A stretch of 64,000 nucleotides of DNA from a virus. Where the stretch lies: the IMG/VR virus record IMGVR_UViG_3300032304_001448, positions 1 to 64,000 of that record; one strand, written 5' to 3'. Under the pieces are notes generated by a model. The model was not told the DNA's origin, did not search any database, and saw only the letters and a list, made by a program, of their open reading frames with translations. The position numbers and the translations under genes were made by a program. Below are positions 8,270 through 18,341 of the stretch, piece after piece. The first letter of the stretch is position 1. Every line of letters starts with the position of its first letter.

Positions 8270-9958
8270 ATGCCATACACCGCGAATAAAAAGATCGCAG
8301 GGCTAGACCCAGCAACGACGCCCTTGGCTGCGGCCAACGAGGTTCCGCTGAACCAAGCTGGGACGACAGTGCGGGCTTCCCTGACCGCGATCGAGGCCAA
8401 GGTGTTCGATGCCAAGACGGCCCTGACTCCGGTAGCGGGGGAGACGGCAGTGGCCATTGTCCGCCAGACGGACGGGTCACTCCGCCAAGTGGCGCTGAAC
8501 GACATCGTCCCGCCGCTGAACATTACCGACGCCAAAGTTGCGGCCGGAGCAGCCATTGTCGACACCAAGCTGGCGACCATTGCCACGGCCGGAAAGGTTT
8601 CCAACTCGGCGACTACGGCAACCAGTGCGAATACGGCCAATGCCATTGTGGCCCGAGATGCCAGCGGTAACTTCGCGGCTGGCACGATCACGGCAACTCT
8701 TTCTGGGGGCGTCGTCGGTAACGTCACCGGCAACGTGTCGGGAACTTCGGGATCCACCACCGGAAACGCAGCCACCGCGACCACCCTTCAAACGGCACGG
8801 ACGATTGCGATCAGCGGCGATGTCACCGGAACGGCGACTTCCTTCAATGGTTCGGCCAACATCGCCATTGCTGCGGCGATTACGCCTGACACCATCGTCA
8901 ATGCCGATGTGAACAGCGCGGCGGCGATTGCGGGAACGAAGATCACTCCGGCCTTCGGGTCGCAAAATATCAGCACGACGGGGACGTTGGCGGCTGGAGC
9001 GACGACCATTACTGGAACGTGTGCGGCCACCGCTTTCAGCGGACCGTTGACGGGCAATGCCTCAACAGCCACGACACTGGCTACCGCGAGAAATCTTTCG
9101 CTGACTGGCGATGTCACCGCAACACTCTCAAGTTTCAACGGGTCGGACAACGTCTCGGCGGCGGCAACCTTGGCTAATAGCGGTGTCGCTGCCGGAACCT
9201 ACAACGACAACGCGGCCCAAGTGCGTCCGTTCACCGTTGACGCCAAGGGTCGAGTTACGGCGGTCGGAGCCGCCGTTCCCATTGCCGTCGACTATTCCGC
9301 CGTCACTGGGATGCCTTACAAAGGCGCAGCGCGGCTGGCGACCACGGCCAACCTGACCGCGACATACGCCAACGGCACAGCGGGTGTCGGAGCGACTTTG
9401 ACCAACAACGGAACCCTTGGCGCTCTGTCTATCGACGGCGTGGCCGTTGCGACGAATAACCGCATTCTGGTCAAAGATCAGACCAGTGCCGCGCACAACG
9501 GCATTTACACCGTGACCAACACGGGCAGTGCCGTGGCTGCATGGGTGCTGACCCGGGTCACCGATGCCGATACCAATGCCGAACTCGGCTCGGCGGTGGT
9601 CACCGTGACCTCCGGAACGGCCAATGGCGGTCGCGTCTACATGACTTTCTTCAAGGCGACGGACACAGTCGGAACCACCGTGATGCCCTGGTATCTCGTC
9701 CTGACTGGAGGCCCGAGCGTCATCACCACCTTGATGTTGGATGATGGTGTGGTGACCGAGGACAAGATCGACCCCAACGCCAAAATCCGTGGCGCTACCG
9801 GAGGCGGCACAGATCGTGTATTTTATGAGAACGATAAAACGGTGAACACGAACTACACCATTTCAACCAGCAAGAATGCCATGTCCGCAGGCCCGATTAC
9901 GGTCGCCAGCGGAGTGACAGTCACCGTTCCCAACGGATCAACTTGGACAATCGTCTAA
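8270..9958 (+). CDS. Tail fibre / receptor-binding protein
   Basis: The ATG lies nine bases after element A. The 562-residue protein is rich in Thr, Ala, Gly and Asn and has many imperfect fibre-type repeats (TGNVTGNVSGT, NASTATTLATARNLSLTGDV, two GDVT-plus-FNGS units), typical of trimeric beta-helical shafts. The C-terminal part (about residues 350-500) contains a compact domain (NNRILVKDQTSAAHNGIY) common in phage fibre tips. It should recognise the host surface. Three smaller genes downstream share its N-terminal style and probably make further fibre parts. Confidence 0.75.
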   Translation: MPYTANKKIAGLDPATTPLAAANEVPLNQAGTTVRASLTAIEAKVFDAKTALTPVAGETAVAIVRQTDGSLRQVALNDIVPPLNITDAKVAAGAAIVDTKLATIATAGKVSNSATTATSANTANAIVARDASGNFAAGTITATLSGGVVGNVTGNVSGTSGSTTGNAATATTLQTARTIAISGDVTGTATSFNGSANIAIAAAITPDTIVNADVNSAAAIAGTKITPAFGSQNISTTGTLAAGATTITGTCAATAFSGPLTGNASTATTLATARNLSLTGDVTATLSSFNGSDNVSAAATLANSGVAAGTYNDNAAQVRPFTVDAKGRVTAVGAAVPIAVDYSAVTGMPYKGAARLATTANLTATYANGTAGVGATLTNNGTLGALSIDGVAVATNNRILVKDQTSAAHNGIYTVTNTGSAVAAWVLTRVTDADTNAELGSAVVTVTSGTANGGRVYMTFFKATDTVGTTVMPWYLVLTGGPSVITTLMLDDGVVTEDKIDPNAKIRGATGGGTDRVFYENDKTVNTNYTISTSKNAMSAGPITVASGVTVTVPNGSTWTIV

Positions 9959-9962
9959 CACC

Positions 9963-10526
9963 ATGCCAGCAACCATCAACGGAACTTCGGGATTCGGCGG
10001 CAACCTCACGGGCAACGTGACGGGGAATGCGGATACTGCAACATTTGCAACGTCTTCTCTTACGCTCGACACGCCTCAAGCAACAACGAGCGGAACCAAT
10101 GTTGACTTCACTGGCCTTCCGTCTTGGACGCGGAGGATTACGGTCATCCTCAATGGAGTTTCTCTTAACGGATCGGCACATTTGCTAATCCAAATTGGCG
10201 CAGGAAGTATTACAAACAGCGGCTACATTTCTGGATCAAATTATTTAACTGGAGGCAGTGCCTCTGGATTTGCAAACAGCGGAGCAGGCATTGTCTTGCT
10301 TTTAGGAGCCACTGCTAATGCTCTTACTGGTTCAGTTGTGTTTACGTTGCAAACAGTAAATACATGGGTTGCAGCAGGAACGTATGTTTTCGACAACCTT
10401 ACCACAACAAATGGATTTACCGCTGGAAAGGTTACCTTGTCCGGCACGTTGGACAGACTGCGTATAACCACCACCGCCAGCGACACCCTCGACGCAGGCA
10501 GCGTCAATATCTCCTACGAAGGATAA
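9963..10526 (+). CDS. Tail fibre-like protein (187 aa)
   Basis: The N-terminus (GFGGNLTGNVTGNADTATF) copies the shaft repeat of the gene upstream, and the rest is a beta-rich domain with LDRLRITTTASDTLDAG near the end. It is probably an additional or alternative fibre tip added by duplication of the shaft motif. The region is slightly more A+T-rich than its neighbours, which would fit recent acquisition, judged by eye only. Confidence 0.6.
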   Translation: MPATINGTSGFGGNLTGNVTGNADTATFATSSLTLDTPQATTSGTNVDFTGLPSWTRRITVILNGVSLNGSAHLLIQIGAGSITNSGYISGSNYLTGGSASGFANSGAGIVLLLGATANALTGSVVFTLQTVNTWVAAGTYVFDNLTTTNGFTAGKVTLSGTLDRLRITTTASDTLDAGSVNISYEG

Positions 10527-10531
10527 CCACC

Positions 10532-11089
10532 ATGCCCATTTCAATCGAAGCAGATCCAACACTCGCCCAAGGCTACATCAAGGTCAACGGGACGACCGCG
10601 GCTACGGTGACGACCGGAGGTATTAGCGGGATTGCTAACGGGGCGGTGACTCAAGCCAAGCTGGCAAGCAATGTGGCAACAACTGGCCCAGCGTTTCGGG
10701 CGTATGCCACAGCCTCCACAACGGCGCTTGTTACTAGCGTTGCTAAAAAAATTGAACTGGCAGGAGAAACATTCGACACTGCAAACTGTTTTGCATCGTC
10801 GCGTTTTACGCCAAACGTGGCTGGGTATTATTTCATTAGCGCAGGAGTTCGCTTTGAAGCTCTGACAAATGCTTCGGCGATTCTTGGAAAAAACGGGGCC
10901 ATTCATTCTGTTGGTTCTACGCCGAACGCCGGAAACTATCATTCGGTTGTCTCTGATCTTATTTATCTCAACGGGACAACCGACTATATTGAGTTGTTTG
11001 GTGTCCAATATTCTGGAACAACCCAAAATACAGGAACAGCAGATTCGCTCGGAACCTTTATGTCCGGCTTCCTCGCCCGCGCAGCATAG
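10532..11089 (+). CDS. Tail fibre-like protein with C1q-like tip
   Basis: The start is the ATG five bases after the preceding stop. The first 45 residues hold an adhesin module (GISGIANGAVTQAKLASNV) also found in the next gene. The remainder has the pattern FTPNVAGYYFISAGVRFE (about residues 92-109), characteristic of the C1q/TNF-like jelly roll in phage and bacterial adhesins. It probably forms a trimeric receptor-binding tip. The run of four small fibre genes suggests modular host-range change. Confidence 0.6.
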   Translation: MPISIEADPTLAQGYIKVNGTTAATVTTGGISGIANGAVTQAKLASNVATTGPAFRAYATASTTALVTSVAKKIELAGETFDTANCFASSRFTPNVAGYYFISAGVRFEALTNASAILGKNGAIHSVGSTPNAGNYHSVVSDLIYLNGTTDYIELFGVQYSGTTQNTGTADSLGTFMSGFLARAA

Positions 11090-11100
11090 AAACTTAACCC

Positions 11101-11547
11101 ATGCCAACCTCCATCACATCCTCCGGCATCACGTTCAACGACGCCACGACGCAGACGACTTCGGCGACCAAGGCACTCGGCATTGGAACCGCGCAGCTTG
11201 CTAATGGTGCTGTTACGGCGGCAAAGTTGGCGGCGAAGGTTACTTTTCCAAACTATGCGGCCGGAGTTGGAAAGGCTTATAACACCGTTCATCAAGCAGC
11301 CGAAGACGGTTTCTTGTGTGTTACTCTTAGTGGGGCATTTAGAAATGGTATAAGGGTATTGGTCGGCACAACCAATACTCCCGCTATAGAAATATGGCTG
11401 AATGGTGACGATATAAACAACAACACCAAAGTCGCGGGGTCGGGAATGCTGCCAATACCGAAAGACATTTACTATAAGGTAGAGCCGCATCCGAGCTTTG
11501 ATGGATTTGAGACCGTAGTAATCAACTGGTATCCGGTCGTCACATAA
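11101..11547 (+). CDS. Tail fibre-like protein (148 aa)
   Basis: The N-terminus (GITFNDATTQTTSATK, then AQLANGAVTAAKLAAKV) is the same adhesin module as in the preceding gene. The C-terminal 100 residues form a different, beta-rich domain. Shared N-termini with different C-termini are the mark of modular fibre evolution. No enzymatic motif is seen. Confidence 0.55.
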   Translation: MPTSITSSGITFNDATTQTTSATKALGIGTAQLANGAVTAAKLAAKVTFPNYAAGVGKAYNTVHQAAEDGFLCVTLSGAFRNGIRVLVGTTNTPAIEIWLNGDDINNNTKVAGSGMLPIPKDIYYKVEPHPSFDGFETVVINWYPVVT

Positions 11548-11552
11548 CAATT

Positions 11553-11975
11553 ATGGCACTAATCCCAGGAACACTCCCCAACGGAACCAAGTATCCCAAC
11601 GACCCGCAGTCGTTGCTTGATACGTTTGCGTCCTACCTCACGGCACCTGAAGCGAAGAAGAATCGTGCCATCGTCACGTTGCCATCCCCTCCGGCAGCGG
11701 GTGGCACGCTAAGTGCAGGGTCGAGCGGGATTGATGAGACAGTGGTGCTCAACAACACGACGACCTACGCGACTTTCACATTCACCTTCCCGAGCACGAA
11801 CAATAGTGTGGTCGGACAAATCCTCCGGTTTTTTACGCGCAGCATTGTCACGACCCTGACCGTCACGCTGAACGGCAATACCGTGCTGGGTGCGGCTTTG
11901 CCGGCTGGAACGACGGCCGGTCAATCCTTCGCGTGGCAGAAAATCGACGGGACGAATTGGATCCGACTGCAATAA
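11553..11975 (+). CDS. Tail-associated beta-rich protein (140 aa)
   Basis: The N-terminal PGTLPNGTKYPNDPQSLLDTFASYL segment followed by a Thr-rich beta domain resembles small phage fibre or baseplate proteins. Its TAA is directly followed by the ATG of the adaptor-like gene without a spacer. No known domain is certain. Confidence 0.55.
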   Translation: MALIPGTLPNGTKYPNDPQSLLDTFASYLTAPEAKKNRAIVTLPSPPAAGGTLSAGSSGIDETVVLNNTTTYATFTFTFPSTNNSVVGQILRFFTRSIVTTLTVTLNGNTVLGAALPAGTTAGQSFAWQKIDGTNWIRLQ

Positions 11976-14900
11976 ATGGCGACTTACCTCGAAGCGCGTA
12001 ATCTGCTCGCACCCTACGTCGATAATGGCGTGGCGGTGACCGATACGACGCGCATCGACCAGCGGATCAACGAGGCCCAGCGCCGTTTGATCGACCACTA
12101 CAATTTCCTCTCCCGTCGCGAGGAGTTGGAAAAGTCGCCGCTCGTCTGGCAATCAGGTGGCACGACCGGCGTGCCGACCACGGGCGACCTCATCCTCGAC
12201 AACCTCGATGCGACCAAGACGATGATCTTGTCGCTCTGGCGCGAGGAGAACAACCAGTTGGAACTGGCCACCGCGCTGGAGACCAAAGCCAATTCCTATA
12301 TCGAGCGCAACTTGATGAATGAAGTCGAGCGGGCGCGTCGGACGACCTTTCAATCGCTGGCCACCTCGAACGGGCAGAACACCTTCGGCGGTATGACCGG
12401 ACGGATCGGGCTGGAGACGCTCGTCCAATATCGGCTCCCAGAAAGTCGGCTCAAGAGTTACATCAACCAGGCTTACCAGCAGGCGGTCGATCACTACAAT
12501 TTTGTCAGCCGCCGCGAAGACAAGGCCAAGACCAGCCTGACCTTTGCCGCGCTGACTTCGGATGCCGCGCAATTCGACTCCCTGCTTCCAGTCGAAGTGG
12601 TCCGGCTTCTTGCGCTTTCCATTATTGCCGCAGACAACGGGGCGGATGGTGCGGGGCTCAAGACACAAGCCTTGGAATTGATCGAACGCAATGTGACGGC
12701 CGACGTGGAGCGGACTCGGCGAGGACAGTCCGGTGAGGAAGGTCGTCTGCACAACGAGCTTCCGGACGGGGTAAAAATCCCGACAGCGCGGATGACGCAG
12801 TATCTTTCTCAAGCGGCTTCCGATGCTTCGCTGCACTACGACTTCTTGGCCCGGCGCGAGGACTACTCAACAGGGATCAAACCAAATCCATTCACCTTCG
12901 AAGTTCGCAAGAAGTTGGTCGAATCCTACACTGCCACGGCCAATGCCGCCGCCGAGGTCGCGGCTTCGCTCAAGCAGGAAGCCTTTGCCCTGATCGAGCG
13001 TGACTTGATGGATGATGTCGAAACGGTGCGTCGTGCCGCAGGCGGCACGGAAGGCCAGCTTCACAATGAATTGCCGGAAGGGGTGAAGATCCCGACGGCG
13101 CGTCTGACCACGTATCTCGCCCAGGCCCAGACCGAAGCCTCGGCCCATTATTCTTTCCTTTCCCGCCGTGAGGACTATGCGGGCGGCACGACACCGAGTC
13201 CTTTCCCCTATGAAGTCCGCAAGAAGTTGGTTGAGTCTTACTTGGCCACGACTAGCGGGGCGGTCGACGCGGCATCGGCTTTGAAACAAGAAGCCCTGGC
13301 CTTGGTCGAGCGCAACCTGATGCAGGAAATCGAAGCGGCCCGTCGGGTGGCCGGCGGCGAGGCGGGACGGCTGCACAACGAATTGCCGGAGGGTGTGAAG
13401 ATTCCGACCTCGCGGATGAACGAGTATCTGACCCAGTCGGCCGCGGACGCCGGAGCGCATTGGGATTTCTTGGCCCGACGTGAGGACTATTCCAGCGGCA
13501 CCAAGCCGAATCCTTTCCCTTTTGAGATCCGTGAAAAATTAGTCGAGTCATATATCGCGACGGCGGCGGCGGCTCCGGATGTGGCGGCATCCCTCAAGCA
13601 GGAGGCGTTTGCCATTATCGAACGAAACCTCATGGCCCAAGTCGAAGCGGCCCGCCGTGCGGCAGCAGGGGAAGAGGGTAAGCTGCACAATGAATTGCCG
13701 GAAGGTGTGAAAATCTCCACGGCACGGATGACAACTTACTTGGCCCAAGCGGCGACTGAAGCCGGAGCGCACTGGGATTTCTTGGCCCGCCGGGAAGATT
13801 ACTCCAGTGGGACCAAGCCGAATCCTTTCTCCTATGAAGTCCGCAAGTCCTTGGTCGAAAGTTATGTCGCCGGGGCGACCGGCGCGGTTGATGTGGCCAC
13901 AGCGAAAAAGCAGGAATCCTTGGCCGTCATCGAGCGCGATCTCATGGCGCAAGTCGAAGCCGCTCGCCGAGCCGCCGCAGGGGAAGAGGGTCGCCTGCAC
14001 AACGAACTGACCAATGGCGTGGCCATCTCGACCACCCGCCTGACGCAGCACTTGGCCCAAGCCGCGCTCGACGCCTCGGCCCATTACGACTTTCTTGCCC
14101 GCCGCGAAGATTACTTCGGCGGCACCAAGCCGAATCCTTTCCCGTTCGAGGTCCGCAAGAGGCTGGTCGAATCCTATGTCGCGGCGACCAATGCCGCTTC
14201 CGACGTGGCATCGGCACTCAAAGCCGAGGCTCAAGCGGTGATCGAGCGCGACCTCATGTTTGAGATTGAAGCAACCCGTCGCGGCGAAGCAGGGGAAGAA
14301 GGCCGTCTGCACAACGAACTTCCGGAAGGGGTGAAAGTTTCCACCTCCCGCTTGACCACCTATCTCAGCCAAGCCGCCACGGAGGCTGGCACTCACTGGG
14401 ACTTCTTGGCCCGCCGTGAGGATTATTCCAGTGGAACCAAACCCAATCCCTTTACCTATGAAGTGCGGAAAAAATACGTGGAGTCCTATGTCGCGTCCTC
14501 AACTGGTGCGATCGAAGCAGCGTCGGCCCTCAAAGCCGAAGCGCAAGCGTTGATCGAACGTGACCTGATGACTCAGGTCGAGGCGGCACGGCGGGCAGCA
14601 GCGGGTGATGAAGGCAAGTTGCACAACGAACTGCCCGACGGCGTCACCATCCCGACGGGTCGTCTGACGACTTACCTCGGCCAAGCCTCGACGGAAGTCG
14701 GAGCGCACCAAGCCTTTGTCCAGCGCCGTGAGGAATACAACGGCACCGTCCCCGCGCCGACTTACGAGCAGAAGAAATTGCTCGTCGAGGCATACCTTGC
14801 CACTTCGAAGGGGCAGTCGGACGTGGCCGCAGCCTTGAAGCAGCAAGCGGTCGCCTTGGTTGAGCGTGACGTGATGACTGAGATCGAAGGCACGCGCCGG

Positions 14901-15566
14901 GCGACCCGTGAGGCGTTACTTGCTTCAGCCAATGACACCTTCGGCTACCATTGGGGCCGGATCGGTCTTGAGCTTCCGGAGGCTTACAAGCTCTCGGACT
15001 CGGCGATCAAACGCATGGTCAACGCGGCCGAGGAGCAGTTGATGCTGGCCGGAAAGTGGGTCGGGACGGTGGCCGAGTATACGCTTTCGGTGAACGCCAC
15101 GGGCGAGTTCTTCCTGCCGGCCGAGGTGGAGACGATTCTTTTCATGTCCTTCGACGGAGATCCCAAGCCGGTCCATGACCGACTCAACGAGTGGATCAAA
15201 GGCGGCACGGGTTACCGGGAGACTGATGACAGTTGGCGTGAAGGCGCGGTCGACCGCGGCGAAGCGATCGATCCGGCCGATGGTTTCCTCAAGCGCAAAT
15301 ACTGGATTACCCTACCGAACGTGGTTCCGGTGGTCCGTATCCTGGCCAAACGCCGGTTTGTTCCCCATACGAGCAACTCGGAGAAGATGTATCTCCGCAA
15401 CTACCAAGCGGTCTACGAGGCGACCAAGGGGATCCTCCTCGGGGGCGAGCAAATCACCCCGCATATCGAGAAGGCCAAGGAGATGCTTTCCGGCCAGATC
15501 GCCCAACAGAACTTCACAGGGAACCGCGGAGCCGCGCACACCCGTCGCGTTCTTATGTTTCGGTGA
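11976..15566 (+). CDS. Adaptor-like tail protein with seven 104-residue tandem repeats
   Basis: The N-terminal unit (about residues 1-120, RINEAQRRLIDHYNFLSRREE) and the C-terminal 220 residues (AIKRMVNAAEEQLMLAGKW, FFLPAEVETILF, LNEWI) resemble T7 gp11-type tail adaptors. In between are two diverged units, then seven units of exactly 104 residues, each with LHNEL, (R/H)YDFLARREDY, KPNPF, VRKKLVESY and IERDLM. Adaptors are normally 200-250 residues; this protein has 1196. The expansion may build a helical ruler or extended collar around the neck. Strict period and high similarity point to unequal crossing-over or selection for a fixed length. Confidence 0.6.
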   Translation: MATYLEARNLLAPYVDNGVAVTDTTRIDQRINEAQRRLIDHYNFLSRREELEKSPLVWQSGGTTGVPTTGDLILDNLDATKTMILSLWREENNQLELATALETKANSYIERNLMNEVERARRTTFQSLATSNGQNTFGGMTGRIGLETLVQYRLPESRLKSYINQAYQQAVDHYNFVSRREDKAKTSLTFAALTSDAAQFDSLLPVEVVRLLALSIIAADNGADGAGLKTQALELIERNVTADVERTRRGQSGEEGRLHNELPDGVKIPTARMTQYLSQAASDASLHYDFLARREDYSTGIKPNPFTFEVRKKLVESYTATANAAAEVAASLKQEAFALIERDLMDDVETVRRAAGGTEGQLHNELPEGVKIPTARLTTYLAQAQTEASAHYSFLSRREDYAGGTTPSPFPYEVRKKLVESYLATTSGAVDAASALKQEALALVERNLMQEIEAARRVAGGEAGRLHNELPEGVKIPTSRMNEYLTQSAADAGAHWDFLARREDYSSGTKPNPFPFEIREKLVESYIATAAAAPDVAASLKQEAFAIIERNLMAQVEAARRAAAGEEGKLHNELPEGVKISTARMTTYLAQAATEAGAHWDFLARREDYSSGTKPNPFSYEVRKSLVESYVAGATGAVDVATAKKQESLAVIERDLMAQVEAARRAAAGEEGRLHNELTNGVAISTTRLTQHLAQAALDASAHYDFLARREDYFGGTKPNPFPFEVRKRLVESYVAATNAASDVASALKAEAQAVIERDLMFEIEATRRGEAGEEGRLHNELPEGVKVSTSRLTTYLSQAATEAGTHWDFLARREDYSSGTKPNPFTYEVRKKYVESYVASSTGAIEAASALKAEAQALIERDLMTQVEAARRAAAGDEGKLHNELPDGVTIPTGRLTTYLGQASTEVGAHQAFVQRREEYNGTVPAPTYEQKKLLVEAYLATSKGQSDVAAALKQQAVALVERDVMTEIEGTRRATREALLASANDTFGYHWGRIGLELPEAYKLSDSAIKRMVNAAEEQLMLAGKWVGTVAEYTLSVNATGEFFLPAEVETILFMSFDGDPKPVHDRLNEWIKGGTGYRETDDSWREGAVDRGEAIDPADGFLKRKYWITLPNVVPVVRILAKRRFVPHTSNSEKMYLRNYQAVYEATKGILLGGEQITPHIEKAKEMLSGQIAQQNFTGNRGAAHTRRVLMFR
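12747..14930 (+). repeat. Seven in-frame 312-bp tandem repeats
   Basis: The LHNEL codons begin at 12747, 13059, 13371, 13683, 13995, 14307 and 14619, a constant spacing of 312 bases. Units keep amino-acid similarity while using different synonymous codons, so the array is not freshly duplicated and its length seems conserved. Two more diverged units lie upstream. Confidence 0.9.
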
Positions 15567-15594
15567 TATAGTAATAACGCCCTAAAGATGACCA

Positions 15595-15936
15595 ATGACC
15601 GCCCTACAGATTGCCCGCGATTGGCACCGGAAATACGTCTCGGAGCGGACGTTCGAAATCGCGCTGGAGTATTATCTGCTTCACGGGCTCGTGCATGTGA
15701 CGCCGAACGTCTTTCTGTGCGCGGAGGAATTACATTGGAACGGGGAGAAAGCTGAAATGGATAAAGAACCGAACGCTTGGTTTGTCTATATGGCTGCGGC
15801 CACCGGCACGGAAAATCCGGTGCGCGAGATGGTCCGTGTCGCCCCGAATCCACAACCTTTTGTCATTTGGTCGCGCAACAATAACGGGTTGCGTGTCTAT
15901 CGCCACGAACACCTAGCTAGAAAGGTGGGTCTCTAA
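15595..15936 (+). CDS. Hypothetical protein (113 aa)
   Basis: It follows element A (15572-15578); an out-of-frame ATG at 15588 is rejected because only the ATG at 15595 opens this frame. The product has an N-terminal helix, a YYLLHG turn and a central AEMDKEPNAWFVYMAAATG segment. It resembles small soluble phage proteins without known fold. It overlaps the next gene at TAATG, so it is translated with the internal-virion proteins. Confidence 0.6.
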   Translation: MTALQIARDWHRKYVSERTFEIALEYYLLHGLVHVTPNVFLCAEELHWNGEKAEMDKEPNAWFVYMAAATGTENPVREMVRVAPNPQPFVIWSRNNNGLRVYRHEHLARKVGL

Positions 15937-18338
15937 TGGGCGGTGGAGGTGGAGGAGGTGGAGGCGGAAACCGTGAAGGTGAAGTCACGGCGAGAATGAA
16001 CCGCTATGTCGCGCAGACACAAGACGACGCCAATAGGCTGATTTCCGCCGTTACGAATCTCGGCAACGAGCTAAAGAGTGACGCACAAAATCTAAGCCAA
16101 GATTACCTCAAAGGAATTTCTGGAGAGGAAAAAACGGCATTAAACCGCCTTGAGCGGGCGAACAACTGGCTCTCCGATGAGACCAATCGCATGAGCGACA
16201 CGTTCGCCAGCGAGATGCGTCAAGCTCTTGAAGATCTTGATGTCGCGGCGAAAACGCTCAACCTCGGACAGCGTGATGATATCGTCGCACAGATCGGCGA
16301 ATACAAAAAGCAAGCCGACCAGATCGACGCCGGATACCAATCTTCGATCAACACGGCGCTCGGCCGCATGGAGACCGACGCAGGAAAAGCCGTCGGCGAT
16401 TTCCGTGCCGAGTCTTTGTCTGAAACAGACCGCTTCGAGCGCGAGGCTCGTGGAGAGGTTTCCCGCTTCGATGCCGACACCCGTTCGCTCGGAGATATCT
16501 TCCGCTCTGAGACAACCGGAGCGACCGATCGCTTCCGCGCCGATGGCTTGGCCGAAGCGAACCAGACGCAGCGCGACAGCCTAGCGTCGACGGGTCGTTT
16601 CGCCGATGCTTCCCGTGGAGTGGCCGGTGACTTCGACCGGCGCACGACGGACGCGACCGACAGCTTCCGCTCCGATTCGACCAGCCTTGGTGACCGCTAC
16701 TTGGAATCCATCACCAATTCGATGGATGAATACCGCGGGCTGCTCGACCGTGCGGAGAACCTCACACCGGAGCGACTGAACATCTTCACCCAAGCGGCTG
16801 ACTTTATTTCCAATGCCGCAGTCGATACCCGTGCGCGGATGCTGGCCTCGGCCGACCCCCGTGCCTTGGAGCTTTCGGCCGTCGCCGACGAGAACGCCGC
16901 TGCCATGATGAGCGGTCGGATCTCGGCCGACACCCAAGCCAATCTGGCCCGCTCCTCCGCGATGCGTGCCTTGCAGGGTGGGTTCGGTGCCTCCAGTGAA
17001 ATGGGACGCGGCTTGTCGGCACGCGACTTGGGCCTGACTTCCCTGGACCTCCAACAACGTGGAACGCAGGACTTCGAGCGTCAGCGGATGCTCAACTACA
17101 ATACCCGTGTAGCCGGACTTCAGACCGACGCGACCGGTCTCCTCCGAGACAACCAGCAGCTTCTTTCCCAACGTGCAAATACCACGCTTCAGGCTGGACT
17201 CGGCACGGCAGAGAGTGATCGCAACCAGCGACAGGCTGCACTCGGCACGGAACTGGCTTCACGGACCGGAGCCGCCCAGCAACTTCTTTCCACGCAACAG
17301 GGCTCACTCGACCGCCAACTGGCCAGCGAACTCGACACGCTGAATCGTGGTTCGGTCGCTCGTCAAGGTGTATTCGGCACCGAACTCACGGCCCGCACCG
17401 GAGCCTCGCAACAGCTTTACAACAATCAGCAGACCGCCGCGACCAACCGCCTTAATGCGAGCTTGGATACGCTCGGCACTGGACTGAACCAACGGCAGAA
17501 CATCTTCGACACCGCGCTCGGGGCGCGTCTGGCCACGATCGACACCCGCACCAATGCCGAACTGGGAACGGCAGGCGATCTCTACAACTCGGGCCGTGAA
17601 CGTGCCCGCGATGTCCTCGGTTTGAACATGGCCAACACCAGCACGTTTGCCGATCTGGAACGTAGTCGGGCGCAACAGCGGTTCAACACTGGCGCGGGAT
17701 TGTCGGCACGCTTGTTCGATGTGGGCATGAGCACGGCCGGATCCTTGTATGGAACCAACGTCAATGCGGCTTCGAATTTCTATACCAATAACGTGAACTC
17801 GCTAGGCAGCGTGTTTAACACGCGGATGGGGGCTTCCGAAAAGGCAGTCAGTATGCGGGACGTAGCCGAGCGCCAGAAACTCGCCAATCTGACGCAGGTT
17901 CGATCCAACGCGGCAACCGCCATCGAAAGTGCAGCCGAAGCCGACTACCAATACCGGATGCAGCAGCAAGCGGCAAACAACTCAATGTGGGGTAACATCA
18001 TCGGGACGGGTGCTACGGTTCTTGGAGGAGTTGCCGGGGGTATACTTGGTTCTGCCGGTGGGCCGATGGGGACTATGGCGGGCGCTTCTTTAGGTTCCTC
18101 GCTAGGAGGAATGGCCGGACAAGCTGCGGCTGGAAGTCTCGGATATGGCGGTCAATACGGAGCCATGATGGGGACCAACCAAGGGATGTCCTCAGTCGGT
18201 ATGTTTTCGTCGATGCTCGGAAGTAGAAGCACCAGCGGAATGAGCCGTTCGCAGATGTCGTCGGCAACTATGCCTGGAACAACCGGAACGTATCAGTCGT
18301 GGGCGGGCGGCTACATTCCAAAAGCAACAGCAGCCTAA
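15936..18338 (+). CDS. Internal virion protein with poly-glycine start and long coiled coils
   Basis: The 800-residue protein begins with M followed by ten glycines, a start common in podophage internal or DNA-ejection proteins. Residues about 15-600 are helical with many regularly spaced D-R-F and T-D-R steps (ATDRFRADG, ATDSFRSDS). The C-terminal 120 residues contain a glycine/alanine hydrophobic stretch (IGTGATVLGGVAGGILG). A long coiled region plus a membrane-active tail fits a T7 gp14/gp15-like ejection component that lines a channel through the envelope. It comes just before two smaller proteins and the giant polyvalent protein. Confidence 0.6.
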   Translation: MGGGGGGGGGGNREGEVTARMNRYVAQTQDDANRLISAVTNLGNELKSDAQNLSQDYLKGISGEEKTALNRLERANNWLSDETNRMSDTFASEMRQALEDLDVAAKTLNLGQRDDIVAQIGEYKKQADQIDAGYQSSINTALGRMETDAGKAVGDFRAESLSETDRFEREARGEVSRFDADTRSLGDIFRSETTGATDRFRADGLAEANQTQRDSLASTGRFADASRGVAGDFDRRTTDATDSFRSDSTSLGDRYLESITNSMDEYRGLLDRAENLTPERLNIFTQAADFISNAAVDTRARMLASADPRALELSAVADENAAAMMSGRISADTQANLARSSAMRALQGGFGASSEMGRGLSARDLGLTSLDLQQRGTQDFERQRMLNYNTRVAGLQTDATGLLRDNQQLLSQRANTTLQAGLGTAESDRNQRQAALGTELASRTGAAQQLLSTQQGSLDRQLASELDTLNRGSVARQGVFGTELTARTGASQQLYNNQQTAATNRLNASLDTLGTGLNQRQNIFDTALGARLATIDTRTNAELGTAGDLYNSGRERARDVLGLNMANTSTFADLERSRAQQRFNTGAGLSARLFDVGMSTAGSLYGTNVNAASNFYTNNVNSLGSVFNTRMGASEKAVSMRDVAERQKLANLTQVRSNAATAIESAAEADYQYRMQQQAANNSMWGNIIGTGATVLGGVAGGILGSAGGPMGTMAGASLGSSLGGMAGQAAAGSLGYGGQYGAMMGTNQGMSSVGMFSSMLGSRSTSGMSRSQMSSATMPGTTGTYQSWAGGYIPKATAA

Positions 18339-18341
18339 TTT

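Noticed and set aside
12747-14930. Noncoding satellite or CRISPR-like repeats
   Set aside because: The 312-bp period is a whole number of codons and the frame stays open with protein conservation above DNA conservation.
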